A stretch of 64,000 nucleotides of DNA from Lacrimispora sp. BS-2 (GCF_040207125.1 NZ_CP157940.1:2542001-2606000); one strand, 5' to 3'; shown: positions 44,668 to 53,587, numbered from the stretch's first letter. The notes: generated from the sequence alone by a model not told the origin. Numbers and translations: made by a program.

Positions 44668-45708
44668 TTAGATTTCCAGATATAAATGCATTGGATAAGA
44701 CATGTATTGAACATCGTCAAGCTTTTCTACTGTTACAAACCCTGCCGGAGCATTCAGTATGGTTGGAATGCGGTTTACAACGGTTGCACAGGTATGCTCT
44801 ACTGTAGCCGGTTTCTGTACGAAGAAGGTGGTGTCCGGCTCTCCGATGATCTTCCAGTCGCACATGTCACCGTCATCCGGGCCGTAAACCTTGCCAATGC
44901 ACTGAGTCTCAATAATTGGTCCCTGGAAGGTTTCCGTGGTAACAACTGCGCTCATGCCGATGCAGTTGCCCTTTGGGATGGTAGCTCCCAGAGTTTCGGA
45001 ATATAAGTCTTTATCATAGAAATAAGGAACGCATTTCTGTGTCTGGGATTTGATGGTCCAGCCCATCTTATTGCACAGCGCTTCATTGGAGTTCCATACA
45101 TAAGAAGGCTCCAAAGTAGTTGGGTGGGCGATTTTTTCCTCGAATTCCTCAGGAGTCATGCCTGCGCCGTGAGCCTCGGCAAGGGCCAGTCCGTAGTCTT
45201 CCACATTATAGCTGACTGCGCCTTCAATGCGGTCGATCCGATGAACGCCGCCAGCCACACAGCCGATCATGTTGATCCAGTAAATATCCTGCATTCCTGC
45301 ACCAACAATGGTACAGCCGTTTTCCTTGGCCAGACGGTCCAGACGGTTGGTAATTGCGGAAGCAGTTGTCCATGGATAAATAGCTTCCTCACAGGTCGTC
45401 ACCACATTGATTCCTCTGGAAACACATTTCTCGAAATGCGGATACACGTCATCCATGAAACTGAACAGGGTCACAATGGCGATGTCTGCATTACACTCAT
45501 CTAATACTGCATCTGCGTCACTGCGGATGGGAACACCGATTTTAAATCCAAGGCCGGCAAATTCGCCCACATCCATGCCTACCACATCAGGGTTCACGTC
45601 AATGGCACCTACAATTTCCGCACCCTTTTCATACAAATATCTTAAAATATACTTTGCCATTTTTCCACAGCCATACTGTACCACACGGATCTTTTCGTTA
45701 TTCATCAT
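44668..45708 (-). CDS. DapB-like NAD(P)-dependent dehydrogenase (possible 2,4-diaminopentanoate dehydrogenase)
   Basis: A 346-aa oxidoreductase with an N-terminal Rossmann domain like dihydrodipicolinate reductase ([19 protein letters not shown]) and a distinct C-terminal domain. TCEEAIYPW and [15 protein letters not shown] are conserved-looking active-site segments. It resembles the 2,4-diaminopentanoate dehydrogenases of clostridial ornithine fermentation and proteins annotated as dihydrodipicolinate reductase, but no ort genes adjoin it. Start at the ATG-ATG pair (45708/45705) after AAAGGA. Divergent function possible. Confidence 0.7.
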   Translation of the reverse strand: MMNNEKIRVVQYGCGKMAKYILRYLYEKGAEIVGAIDVNPDVVGMDVGEFAGLGFKIGVPIRSDADAVLDECNADIAIVTLFSFMDDVYPHFEKCVSRGINVVTTCEEAIYPWTTASAITNRLDRLAKENGCTIVGAGMQDIYWINMIGCVAGGVHRIDRIEGAVSYNVEDYGLALAEAHGAGMTPEEFEEKIAHPTTLEPSYVWNSNEALCNKMGWTIKSQTQKCVPYFYDKDLYSETLGATIPKGNCIGMSAVVTTETFQGPIIETQCIGKVYGPDDGDMCDWKIIGEPDTTFFVQKPATVEHTCATVVNRIPTILNAPAGFVTVEKLDDVQYMSYPMHLYLEI

Positions 45709-45815
45709 CGTCGTCATCCTTTCCATATAAGAACTTGTTTTGGAGCAAAGCTCCTGATGCATTCATTATAAAGGTTATAGATGGTATCAGGTCAATGGAG
45801 CAAAATAACCAAATA

Positions 45816-46679
45816 TCAGGACAGGCGGACCGGCACCTGAAGGCGCAGGAACATACCCCTTTCCTTATAATCCAGAGGCATCTCAACGATGACTTCGCAG
45901 ATGTAATCTCCGATCACCGTGTAATGATTTTCTTCTATGGTGGCAAGCAGGCGGTCTATGTATTCTTTTTCTTTGGAAAAGCGGTCACAATAGATACAAA
46001 GATAGGAATTGGCCGGTATGACGGTAATCAGCTCTTCCTCAACGTATTCCTGGTCCACGAATACGAACACCTGAGTGGAATACAGGTTTCGCTTCATAAA
46101 ATTCTCCCGTTTTAAAATGGTCCCTGCATTGGCAAAGTAAAACGGAGATATCTTACGGGCGCCCATATCCTCTTTTAGGCTGCGCAGAAGACGTTCGTAT
46201 TCATCGATTTCATAGTCATAAAAATTAGTTTTGGTCTCTTTTACATACATCCGGCGTTTTGGTATGTACTCCATAACTATAGCCCCATCGGGAGGAGCCG
46301 CCTCATAACGGTCATAGCTGTCAAGAGTCCGTTCAATGGCCCGCTTTTGAAGATTAAGTTCCACGATCTTCTGGTCAATGGCATCTCTGTTTTCCCTAAG
46401 AAGCTGTTTTACCCGTCCCATATCCCACTTTTTCATGTGAATCCGGATCTCCTTTAAGGGCATCCCCAAGGCTTTCATGTACCGGATCATGTCAAGCTGG
46501 GCACTTTGGCGAATGTCATAGTAGCGGTATCCTGTATTTTCATCCCTGTTTACGGGCGAAAACAACCCTTCCCTGTCGTAAAGTCTCAGGGTCTGCTCTG
46601 ATATGTGATTGATTTTCGCCATTTCTCCAATCGTCATTTTTTTAACATTGAAATTTGTCAACTTTATCATATTCATCAA
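45816..46679 (-). CDS. MerR family regulator with effector-binding domain
   Basis: A 287-aa BmrR-like activator. The MerR helix-turn-helix reads MTIGEMAKINHISEQTLRLY then DREGLFSPVNRDENTGYRYY, followed by a coiled-coil dimer helix and a GyrI-like ligand-binding domain over the last ~160 residues. Such proteins respond to drugs or metabolites by untwisting a promoter. GGAG lies close before the ATG; a later start is possible. Probable local target is the upstream or downstream gene, unproven. Confidence 0.88.
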   Translation of the reverse strand: MMNMIKLTNFNVKKMTIGEMAKINHISEQTLRLYDREGLFSPVNRDENTGYRYYDIRQSAQLDMIRYMKALGMPLKEIRIHMKKWDMGRVKQLLRENRDAIDQKIVELNLQKRAIERTLDSYDRYEAAPPDGAIVMEYIPKRRMYVKETKTNFYDYEIDEYERLLRSLKEDMGARKISPFYFANAGTILKRENFMKRNLYSTQVFVFVDQEYVEEELITVIPANSYLCIYCDRFSKEKEYIDRLLATIEENHYTVIGDYICEVIVEMPLDYKERGMFLRLQVPVRLS

Positions 46680-46775
46680 TCTCCGCAGTCAATCTCCATG
46701 GTTTCTCTCTTTATTATACAAAATTAACTTGATACTTACAATAAGGTTTTTGATATTTCTTTCACATAATCCAGA

Positions 46776-46804
46776 CAAAAACAGCGGGCTTTTCAAAAGC
46801 CCGC
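46776..46804 (-). terminator. Intrinsic terminator of the thiamine-related ABC operon
   Basis: Minus strand GCGGGCTTTT pairs with AAAAGCCCGC around a single-base loop, followed by TGTTTTTG. Confidence 0.85.
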
Positions 46805-46810
46805 ATGCTA

Positions 46811-47554
46811 TCATATTCCTTCCAAATGCTTTAAAATCTCTCTCTTATATTCCAGAAATTCCTTTGAAATGTTAAAATCCTTTTCCCGGGGTTTTGGTTC
46901 CTTTATGACGATCTCCTTTGTAATCCGGCCGGGATATCCGGTCAGAATGCAGATACGGTCTGATAAAAGAATGGCTTCGTCAATATCATGGGTAATAAAA
47001 AGGGTGGAAAGATGAATGTCATCCATCACCTTTAAATACCACTCATGTACCCCCCGTTTTGTCATCATATCAAGAGCGGAAAAGGGCTCATCAAGAAGAG
47101 CGATTCGATTGGAAAAAAGGTAGGTCCTTAAAAGGGCCGCCCTCTGTCTCATGCCGCCGGATAACTGGGAAGGATACTGCTTTTCCGTTCCCTCCAGGCC
47201 AAACAGCTTAAAATATTCTCCCGCTTTTTTCCTGGCGCCGGCTTTCTTCATGCCCTTAATGAGAAGGGGAAGGGCCACGTTGTCCACGATGGTGCGGTAA
47301 GGCAGCAAAAGGTCCTTTTGCAGCATATAGCTGACAAACCCAGGTTTTCCTGTGATTTCCTCTTCATTCAGATACACATGTCCCTCATCCGGCAGAGAAA
47401 GGCCTGCAATGATATGAAACAATGTGGTCTTTCCTCCTCCGCTGACTCCAAGAAGAGATACCAGTTCCCCTTCCTTAAGCTCTAAGGACACTCCTTTTAA
47501 GACCGCCTTTCCATCAAAGGATTTTGTAATGCCTTCCACCTTTAAGTGCGTCAT
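46811..47554 (-). CDS. ABC transporter ATPase (ThiZ/SsuB type)
   Basis: A 247-aa ATPase of the NitT/TauT family. Walker A GVSGGGKTT, signature LSGGMRQRAAL, Walker B RIALLDEPFSALD and ITHDIDEAILLSD. Energises import of a thiamine precursor given the TPP riboswitch and NMT1-type binding protein upstream. Last gene of the operon. GGAGGAAACC precedes the ATG. Confidence 0.93.
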   Translation of the reverse strand: MTHLKVEGITKSFDGKAVLKGVSLELKEGELVSLLGVSGGGKTTLFHIIAGLSLPDEGHVYLNEEEITGKPGFVSYMLQKDLLLPYRTIVDNVALPLLIKGMKKAGARKKAGEYFKLFGLEGTEKQYPSQLSGGMRQRAALLRTYLFSNRIALLDEPFSALDMMTKRGVHEWYLKVMDDIHLSTLFITHDIDEAILLSDRICILTGYPGRITKEIVIKEPKPREKDFNISKEFLEYKREILKHLEGI

Positions 47555-47597
47555 GGTTTCCTCCTATATTTCTGCAGGCAATGAGCCTCCCCATATC

Positions 47598-48623
47598 TTA
47601 CTTGGGAGAATTTTGCTGAGGCAGATAATCATTTGAAAATCCGGCGTTTTCCGGAATCTCAGAACCGGAAAGGCCGTTCTCATTCAGCCAGCCATAAAAC
47701 CTGTTCCACCGTACAGGGTCTATATATCCCCATGCATCCACTTCAGCCTTATACTGATCCGCCAGATATTTCTGGCTTTCCATTACCAGTTTCTCATCAA
47801 GCTCCGGCGCTGCCTTAAGTAATATGCCGGCCGCTCCTTCCGGATCTTTTACGGCCTCCTCATACCCCTTGCTCACAGCCCTTAAAAAGGCTTTGGCTGT
47901 CTCAGGATCCTGCTTTAAGAATTCATCTCCCGCAATAATGACCGGCGTATAATAATCAAACACAGGATTCAAATCTGCAAATGCAAAGTAATCCGTATCA
48001 AGGTCTTCTACTTCCATCTTAATACCTGCCCATGCATAAAAGATCCAGATGGCATCTACTGATTTTGACTTTAATGCGGAAACCTCATCCGTTACCGTAC
48101 TGGGAACCAGCTGAACTTTGGAAAAATCGCCTCCATCGGCTTCTACCACATCTTTGACCATGGCCTTTTCCACCGGAATATCCCAGGTGGCATATTTCTT
48201 TCCTTCCATTCCCTTTGGAGACGCCATCCCCTCCCCTTTTCTGGAAATGATTCCGGAGGTGTTATGCTGGATGACCGCTGCTACTGCTGTGATGGGAAGG
48301 GCATCTTCCCCTGCCAGGGCCGGAGCCATGGAATCCTGAAAAGACATACCAAACTGGGCTTTCCCGGAAGCTACTAAAACTGCCGCCCCATCCTCGGGGG
48401 GCTGAACGATTTCTACCTGAAGCCCTTCGTCTTTGAAATACCCCTTTTCTTCTGCAACATAAAGTCCAGTATGATTGGTATTGGGCGTCCAGTCCAGAAC
48501 AAATGTTATCTTTTTCAAATCCGATGGATTCGTACTTACCGCCTGTTTCCCACTTCCTCCGCAGGCAGTTAAAAATGCGGCGGCCACTGCAGCCGTACAA
48601 ATTGCCAAACCTGTTTTTTTCAT
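47598..48623 (-). CDS. NMT1/ThiY-like substrate-binding lipoprotein
   Basis: A 341-aa lipoprotein with lipobox LTAC (cysteine about residue 21) and the ThiY/NMT1 hallmark FVLDWTPNTNHTGLYVA followed by EKGYFKDEGLQVEI. In this family the ligand is a formyl-aminomethylpyrimidine or related thiamine precursor. The ATG at 48623 directly follows GGAGGAAAAA. Works with the permease and ATPase beside it under TPP control. Confidence 0.92.
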   Translation of the reverse strand: MKKTGLAICTAAVAAAFLTACGGSGKQAVSTNPSDLKKITFVLDWTPNTNHTGLYVAEEKGYFKDEGLQVEIVQPPEDGAAVLVASGKAQFGMSFQDSMAPALAGEDALPITAVAAVIQHNTSGIISRKGEGMASPKGMEGKKYATWDIPVEKAMVKDVVEADGGDFSKVQLVPSTVTDEVSALKSKSVDAIWIFYAWAGIKMEVEDLDTDYFAFADLNPVFDYYTPVIIAGDEFLKQDPETAKAFLRAVSKGYEEAVKDPEGAAGILLKAAPELDEKLVMESQKYLADQYKAEVDAWGYIDPVRWNRFYGWLNENGLSGSEIPENAGFSNDYLPQQNSPK

Positions 48624-48645
48624 TTTTTCCTCCAATTCTATCCTA

Positions 48646-49407
48646 TCACTGATTATCCCATGGCATGCATTTCTTAGACAGCATGTCCACACCTTTCATA
48701 AGAAGAAGACTGATGGCCGATATGAGAAAAATGACCGCAAACATCTTATCAAAGGCAAAGGATTTTTTCACCCGGGTCATGTAAACGCCCAGCCCGCCAA
48801 AGCCTCCCAGCCATTCGGAAATGACTGCCCCAACCACTGCATAGGAAACCGAAATCCGAAGGCTTGCAAAAAACTGCCCCATGGCTCCGGGAAGCTTGAT
48901 ATAGCGGAATATTTTTACTTTTCCGGCTCCCATGGACTTTAAAAGGTTCACTGCATCCGGATTTACTGACTTAAAACCTGTAAGCATGCCCACGGTTATG
49001 GGAAAGAAGGTGGTCAATACGATGAGGATCACCTTGGGAGCCATTCCATAACCAAACCATAATACCAAAAGAGGGGCAATGGCTACCGTTGGAACGGTCT
49101 GGGTCAGGACAATAAGCGGATAAAAGGCCTGGTAAAGACCTGCAAAATGATCCATGATCACAGCGATCACAAAACCGGTCGCCACCCCCAGAAAAAGCCC
49201 GGTGAATGCCTCGGCAAGGGTGATTCCTGCATTGACCGCCAATACCGGGAATTCCGTTACAAATGCCCTCCCAACGCTGATGGGCGATGGGAGCATAAAC
49301 CGGTCCACAAGGCCCAAAGTACTGATTCCCTGCCATAAGATGAAAAGACAGGCAACCGCCGAGCAGGACCAAAGCTTACTTGTGATGCTTTGTGACTTTT
49401 TTATCAA
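48646..49407 (-). CDS. ABC transporter permease (ThiX type)
   Basis: About 253 aa with six helices and the EAA-type loop ...NLLKSMGAGKVKIFRYIKLP near residue 165. Binding-protein-dependent permease of the NitT/TauT family. I favour a TTG start at 49407 (LIKKSQSITSK) with GGGGAGG nine bases upstream, which overlaps the thiamine-binding gene by 32 bp; an ATG at 49506 would overlap by far more and lacks a site. Start is uncertain. Confidence 0.88.
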   Translation of the reverse strand: MIKKSQSITSKLWSCSAVACLFILWQGISTLGLVDRFMLPSPISVGRAFVTEFPVLAVNAGITLAEAFTGLFLGVATGFVIAVIMDHFAGLYQAFYPLIVLTQTVPTVAIAPLLVLWFGYGMAPKVILIVLTTFFPITVGMLTGFKSVNPDAVNLLKSMGAGKVKIFRYIKLPGAMGQFFASLRISVSYAVVGAVISEWLGGFGGLGVYMTRVKKSFAFDKMFAVIFLISAISLLLMKGVDMLSKKCMPWDNQ

Positions 49408-49672
49408 TGGTAAGTACCTCCCCTTCCGGCCGGTAGGTGACTTTAATATAAGCGGCAACAGAAGGGGCACCTGCCCTGATGGCAATGTGCTGGCATTCCT
49501 TAACAATATCCATCAGCTGGTCATAATCCCCTTCAATGGCGGTTTCAAAAGGCCCTACATAATAATTCAGTCCGGTGCTTTTGATATAATCAATTACCTG
49601 GTCAACGATACGGATCAGTTCCTCATCATTTTTTGCCTCCGGCAATGTCTGGATCGCTACGCTTGCATTCAT
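49376..49672 (-). CDS. Thiamine/HMP-binding protein (MTH1187/YkoF-like)
   Basis: A 98-aa ferredoxin-like protein of the thiamine-binding DUF77/MTH1187 family: ASVAIQTLPEAKNDEELIRI, then GLNYYVGPFETAIEGDYDQL with the conserved T..EG. It is the first gene behind the TPP riboswitch and is translated into the overlapping permease gene. It probably binds thiamine or its pyrimidine moiety in the cytosol to aid uptake. GGAGAG precedes the ATG. Confidence 0.88.
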   Translation of the reverse strand: MNASVAIQTLPEAKNDEELIRIVDQVIDYIKSTGLNYYVGPFETAIEGDYDQLMDIVKECQHIAIRAGAPSVAAYIKVTYRPEGEVLTIDKKVTKHHK

Positions 49673-49703
49673 GTCTCATCTCTCCTTTTATCTATTAGAA
49701 AAC

Positions 49704-49730
49704 AAAAAAACCGCCCGGATATCCGGGCGG
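49704..49730 (-). terminator. Expression-platform terminator of the TPP riboswitch
   Basis: Minus strand CCGCCCGGAT/ATCCGGGCGG is a perfect palindrome followed by seven T, 20 bp downstream of the riboswitch aptamer and upstream of the first gene, so ligand binding likely favours termination. Confidence 0.9.
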
Positions 49731-49750
49731 GTGAACAGGCTTAGCCTGAA

Positions 49751-49839
49751 AGCTTCCTACGCTGGCATTATCCAGATCAGGTTACAGGGTTTAAGACAAT
49801 ACTGTCTTATCTCAGCCGGACTTTCTCCAGCACCCCTTT
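49751..49839 (-). ncRNA. TPP (THI-box) riboswitch
   Basis: Minus strand shows the full THI-element core: GGGGTGCTGGAGAAAGTCCG, CTGAGAT, ACCCTGTAACCTGATCTGG and ATAATGCCAGCGTAGGAAG. It controls the four-gene importer at 46811-49672. Confidence 0.97.
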
Positions 49840-49892
49840 TAATTTTCAATGCAAGTATACATCAGACAGACGGGAATGTCAATCCCGGCTTC

Positions 49893-51968
49893 CTAGGTCA
49901 GCAGATTCCGCATGCTGCTCAAACTGATCCCCAGGGTGGACGTATTATGAAGCAGAGCCGAGACCGTGGGGGACATGGCCCCTCCCACTCCCAGAAGGAT
50001 AAGGCCCGTATTAACGCCAACAATGCTTCTGTAATTTTTATGGATCCGCTTCATCAGGCTGTCACTTAACAGCTTCAGCGTAACGATTTCATAAAGATTG
50101 TCCGCCGCAATGGTGATATCCGCAATTTCCCTGGCAATCTCAGCTCCGTCACTGATGGCGATCCCCACATCCGCTGCGGAAAGGGCAGGCGAATCGTTGA
50201 TCCCGTCCCCCACCATGATGACCACATTTCCTGATGCCTTTTCCCGTTCTATAAAACGGGCCTTTTCCTCAGGGAGTACCTCTGAATAATATTCATCCAC
50301 CCCTACTCTGGCGGCAACAGCCGCTGCGGTCCGCTCGCTGTCTCCTGTCATCATGACCGTTTTGCATATCCCTGCCTTTTTAAGGGAATTTACAACTGCC
50401 GCAGCCTCCTCCCGAAGAGGATCTTCAATGCAGATCACTGCTGATAGCTTTTGGTCAATGGCAAGATAAAGGTGGGAACAGTCCTCGGGCAGGCTCTCAA
50501 ATTTCTCCCGGTAAGCCTCAGCCACCTTACAGCCTTCATCCTCAAAGATAAAATGATAACTGCCAATGACCACTTTTCTTTCGTTTATGGACGAAGCAAT
50601 CCCGTGAGCCACGATATATTCCACCTTGGAATGCATTTCCTCATGCTCCAGCCCCTGGTTTCTGGCAGCCGTCACCACTGCCTTTGCCATGGAGTGGGGG
50701 AAATGCTCCTCCAGACAGGCGGCGATCCGAAGCATTTCTTCCGGACTCTCTTCTCCAAAGGTAACCACGTCCTTCACGGTTGGCCTTGCTTTTGTAAGAG
50801 TTCCGGTCTTGTCAAAGACAATGGTCACAGCCTCTGCCACTGCCTCCAGATATTTGCCTCCCTTAACGGTTATGTGGTACATGCCTGCCTCCCGGATGGC
50901 TGATAGCACAGAAATTGGCATGGCAAGCTTTAGCGCGCAGGAAAAGTCCACCATCAGCACGGAAAGTGCCCTTGTCACATTTCCCGTAAGCAGCCAGGTA
51001 AGACCTGTGCCCATAAGTGTATAGGGCACCAGCTTATCAGCCAGATGACCGGCCTTGCTTTCCATGGAAGATTTCAGCTTTTCCGATTCCTCGATCATGG
51101 TAACGATCTTTTCAAACCGGGTGGAGCCGGAAACTTCCCGGACCTTGATGGTCAATTCGCCTTCTTCCACCACGGTTCCTGCATATACATATCCATCCGC
51201 CTCTTTTTTCACGGGAAGGGATTCTCCTGTCAGGGAAGCCTGGTTGACCATACCTTCTCCGGAAATCACGGCTCCGTCAAAAGGAATGACATTTCCCATG
51301 TGCACCACCACCTCATCTCCAGGTACAATGGAGGAAGCCTCCACCAGCACTTCCTGTCCGCCGCTTAAGAGCCAGACCCTGCTGACATTTAAGGACATGC
51401 TTCTGGCCAGATCACCAACGGATTTTTTATGGGTCCATTCCTCTAAAAGTTCTCCGATCCCAAGCAAAAACATGACGGAACCTGCTGTCTCCAGTTCGCC
51501 GCGCAGCACGGATACGCCGATGGCCACGGCATCTAGGACCGCCACCTCAAGCTTTCCTCTAAGAAGAGACTTGATCCCCCTGACAAGATATTTCATAGAC
51601 TGAAGCCCGATATGGAACGTTTTTATGGGGCCGGGAATAAAAAGCTTCCTCACTGCCCGCATCATCACCCTGCCCACAAGCCTTTCCTGGTACTCAGCAT
51701 TCAGCTCACGCCCGGAATGCTCGATCACCCCGGCAGGTACTTCAACAGAATCATACCTAAAACGTTTCAGGGCTTCCAGGATTTCCTCTCTGATACCAAC
51801 GTAGGAGATCACCGCATCGCCGGTGCGCTCATAGACCTTAACTCCAGTCACATTTTTCAAGCCGTGAAGGTAATACAACAAAGTGTCGGCTTCCCGGCAG
51901 GTCATCCGCGGCTGGGAAAGACGGACCCGGAGTCTTCCTGACATTTCATGTTTGATGATAAATCTCAC
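49893..51968 (-). CDS. Heavy-metal P1B-type ATPase
   Basis: A 691-aa metal-pumping ATPase. The N-terminus has an HMA_2-like domain (RFIIKHEMSGRLRVRLSQPR) without a CxxC. Core motifs are TGES, DKTGTLTKARP (phosphorylated Asp) and GDGINDSPAL. The membrane metal motif is SCALKLAMP in place of CPC, and the usual HP dipeptide reads EEHFPHSMA. This suits the CtpC/PfeT-like Mn/Fe-type group next to DUF6110 genes rather than copper or zinc pumps; metal specificity is inference. GTG start after AGGAGG. Its neighbours are iron genes. Confidence 0.93.
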   Translation of the reverse strand: MRFIIKHEMSGRLRVRLSQPRMTCREADTLLYYLHGLKNVTGVKVYERTGDAVISYVGIREEILEALKRFRYDSVEVPAGVIEHSGRELNAEYQERLVGRVMMRAVRKLFIPGPIKTFHIGLQSMKYLVRGIKSLLRGKLEVAVLDAVAIGVSVLRGELETAGSVMFLLGIGELLEEWTHKKSVGDLARSMSLNVSRVWLLSGGQEVLVEASSIVPGDEVVVHMGNVIPFDGAVISGEGMVNQASLTGESLPVKKEADGYVYAGTVVEEGELTIKVREVSGSTRFEKIVTMIEESEKLKSSMESKAGHLADKLVPYTLMGTGLTWLLTGNVTRALSVLMVDFSCALKLAMPISVLSAIREAGMYHITVKGGKYLEAVAEAVTIVFDKTGTLTKARPTVKDVVTFGEESPEEMLRIAACLEEHFPHSMAKAVVTAARNQGLEHEEMHSKVEYIVAHGIASSINERKVVIGSYHFIFEDEGCKVAEAYREKFESLPEDCSHLYLAIDQKLSAVICIEDPLREEAAAVVNSLKKAGICKTVMMTGDSERTAAAVAARVGVDEYYSEVLPEEKARFIEREKASGNVVIMVGDGINDSPALSAADVGIAISDGAEIAREIADITIAADNLYEIVTLKLLSDSLMKRIHKNYRSIVGVNTGLILLGVGGAMSPTVSALLHNTSTLGISLSSMRNLLT

Positions 51969-51985
51969 GTCTGATCCTCCTATAG

Positions 51986-52015
51986 AAAACGGGGCCCTTT
52001 TCTCTTTTGGCCCCG
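51986..52015 (-). terminator. Possible attenuator between DUF6110 and P-type ATPase genes
   Basis: Minus strand CGGGGCC (52009-52015) pairs with GGCCCCG (51990-51996), then TTTTC, 20 bp before the ATPase ribosome site. The short U-tract suggests partial termination. Confidence 0.6.
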
Positions 52016-52037
52016 CTCTCTCCTTTTCTTTTGTCGT

Positions 52038-52331
52038 CTATTGCGCCTTACTGCTGCCGTCTTCAACTGATTCCGGTTCCTCTCCGACCTCAGCTTCCTT
52101 TGCTGCCCGCTCTTCATTGATCTGCTTTGCTTCCGCAAGGATGTCCTCTGCGTTCTCCTGAACCAGGGTGGCCGTCTTCATCACGCAATCCTTTGCCCGT
52201 AAAGCGGCTGCTGTACAATTGGTGTAGACCTTCTTCGCATCCTTACTGGAAAGAAGCTTGACTCCCGCTGTTCCAAAGAGCACGCCTCCGGCAAAGATTC
52301 CTGCCTTTTTAAGCTTTAAAATATCCCACAT
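52038..52331 (-). CDS. DUF6110 family protein
   Basis: A 97-aa protein with an N-terminal hydrophobic segment (KAGIFAGGVLFGTAGVKLL) and a charged helical remainder rich in A and E (NAEDILAEAKQINEERAAKE). DUF6110 genes typically sit beside P1B ATPases, so a helper or metal-handling role is plausible but unproven. AGGAGGAC precedes the ATG; co-directional with the ATPase 70 bp on. Confidence 0.82.
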   Translation of the reverse strand: MWDILKLKKAGIFAGGVLFGTAGVKLLSSKDAKKVYTNCTAAALRAKDCVMKTATLVQENAEDILAEAKQINEERAAKEAEVGEEPESVEDGSSKAQ

Positions 52332-52435
52332 CTTTTGTGTCCTCCTCTATGCTTCCAGATTTTCTCTTTTGTAGTGCAATCATATCAAGCATAGTTTTAC
52401 CAGTCAAATACAATTCCGTTTATTGATAAATTTTA

Positions 52436-53050
52436 TCATTTTCGGGCCGTTTTGGTCACCTTGTCCCAATGCTTTAATGCCAATGCCCCGATCAGCGGAT
52501 CGTACATCACTCCCAGATTCTTTTCGATTTCTTCATAGCAGTGTTCCATAGAATAAGCACTCCGGTATCCCCGGTCCGACGTCATAGCATCGATGGAATC
52601 ACAGATGGCTATGATCCTGGCGCCCAGAGGGATCTCCTCTCCCTTTAAGCCTTCCGGATACCCTTTTCCGTCAAAGCGTTCATGGTGATGCAGGACAATA
52701 TCCTTCAGCTCCTTTAAATGACGGGACTTGCTTAAAATATCAGCCCCTATTCTGGGATGCTTTTTCATGGCCGCCCATTCTTCCTCGGAAAGCTTTTCCG
52801 GCTTATTTAAAATAGAATCAGGAATCCCGATTTTTCCGATGTCATGAAGGTGAGCGGCTATATGTATCTTCTCTATTTCCTTTTTATCAAGCCCTAAAAA
52901 CTCCGAAAGGGCCAGCGCCATATCGCTGACCCTCTGGGAATGCCCCGCGGTATAGGGGTCTTTGGCATCCAATGCACTCACAATGCATTCGATGATTTCA
53001 TGATAATCCACACTGCCTGAACATAATTCTAATTCTGGTCCCCTATCCAT
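52436..53050 (-). CDS. HD-GYP domain phosphohydrolase
   Basis: A 204-aa stand-alone HD-GYP protein, likely a cyclic-di-GMP (or related) phosphodiesterase. Metal ligands are visible: GHSQRVSDMALALSE, AAHLHDIGKIGIPDS, HHERFDGKGYPEGLKGEE and CDSIDAMTSDRGYR. No sensor domain is attached. The ribosome site (GGAGGG) lies unusually far, 16 bases before the ATG. A GTTAG-N6-CTAAC site lies just upstream at 53074-53089. Stand-alone position beside Fur is odd. Confidence 0.92.
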   Translation of the reverse strand: MDRGPELELCSGSVDYHEIIECIVSALDAKDPYTAGHSQRVSDMALALSEFLGLDKKEIEKIHIAAHLHDIGKIGIPDSILNKPEKLSEEEWAAMKKHPRIGADILSKSRHLKELKDIVLHHHERFDGKGYPEGLKGEEIPLGARIIAICDSIDAMTSDRGYRSAYSMEHCYEEIEKNLGVMYDPLIGALALKHWDKVTKTARK

Positions 53051-53073
53051 AAATTTCTATACTCATCCCTCCA

Positions 53074-53089
53074 GTTAGTCAATGCTAAC
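53074..53089. promoter_or_regulatory. GTTAG-N6-CTAAC palindrome upstream of the HD-GYP gene
   Basis: GTTAGTCAATGCTAAC, sharing its arms with sites at 56072-56087 and 56685-56700. On the minus strand it contains a TTGACT -35-like hexamer followed 15 bp later by TATAGA, so it could cover the promoter of the HD-GYP gene. Confidence 0.5.
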
Positions 53090-53095
53090 CACATA

Positions 53096-53587
53096 TTAAA
53101 TGCAATCTGCATTCTCACAATCACAGGGCTTTACTATAATAGAAGATATCTTCTGGCCATCCAAATATCCGCAGGCACTAAGCCCTGCCTGAACCACCTG
53201 ATTCCAGTTCTTGGCAGAAAGCTGATAAGTAGTCTCATCGTCTAAAACCACCGTACATGCCTCTTCCATGGGACAGGTATCCGAATAAACAACTTTATAC
53301 ATGTTCTTCCGGCTGATGGCTCCGATTTCTTCCAGGATATTGACCATCCGGTAGACGGTCGCAGCACCGATGGTTTCATCCACGCCTGATGCCTTATAAT
53401 AAATCTCCTTGCAGCTGGAACATTCATGCTCCAGTATAACATCTAACAGCGTACAACGCTGCTTTGTGATCCTGCAGCCTCTTGCCTTCAGCTTCTCAAT
53501 GATCAGTTCTTTCTGCATTTTTGTCCTGCGATAGCTTCTGGAGTCAGGCATTTTTCTTTTCTCATTGATGTTCGTTTGTCTCTCCAC
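53096..53587 (-). CDS. Fur-family metal regulator (divergent)
   Basis: A 163-aa Fur-like repressor. The winged helix reads LKARGCRITKQRCTLLDVIL and AATVYRMVNILEEIGAISRK. It ends in a cysteine cluster (CDCENADC). The HHHDH metal motif of classical Fur is absent; CSSC and CPMEEAC supply other cysteines. It probably regulates the feo operon next to it, but the metal or signal sensed may differ. GTG at 53587 follows GGAGG; the start is uncertain. Shares orientation with feoB. Confidence 0.8.
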   Translation of the reverse strand: MERQTNINEKRKMPDSRSYRRTKMQKELIIEKLKARGCRITKQRCTLLDVILEHECSSCKEIYYKASGVDETIGAATVYRMVNILEEIGAISRKNMYKVVYSDTCPMEEACTVVLDDETTYQLSAKNWNQVVQAGLSACGYLDGQKISSIIVKPCDCENADCI

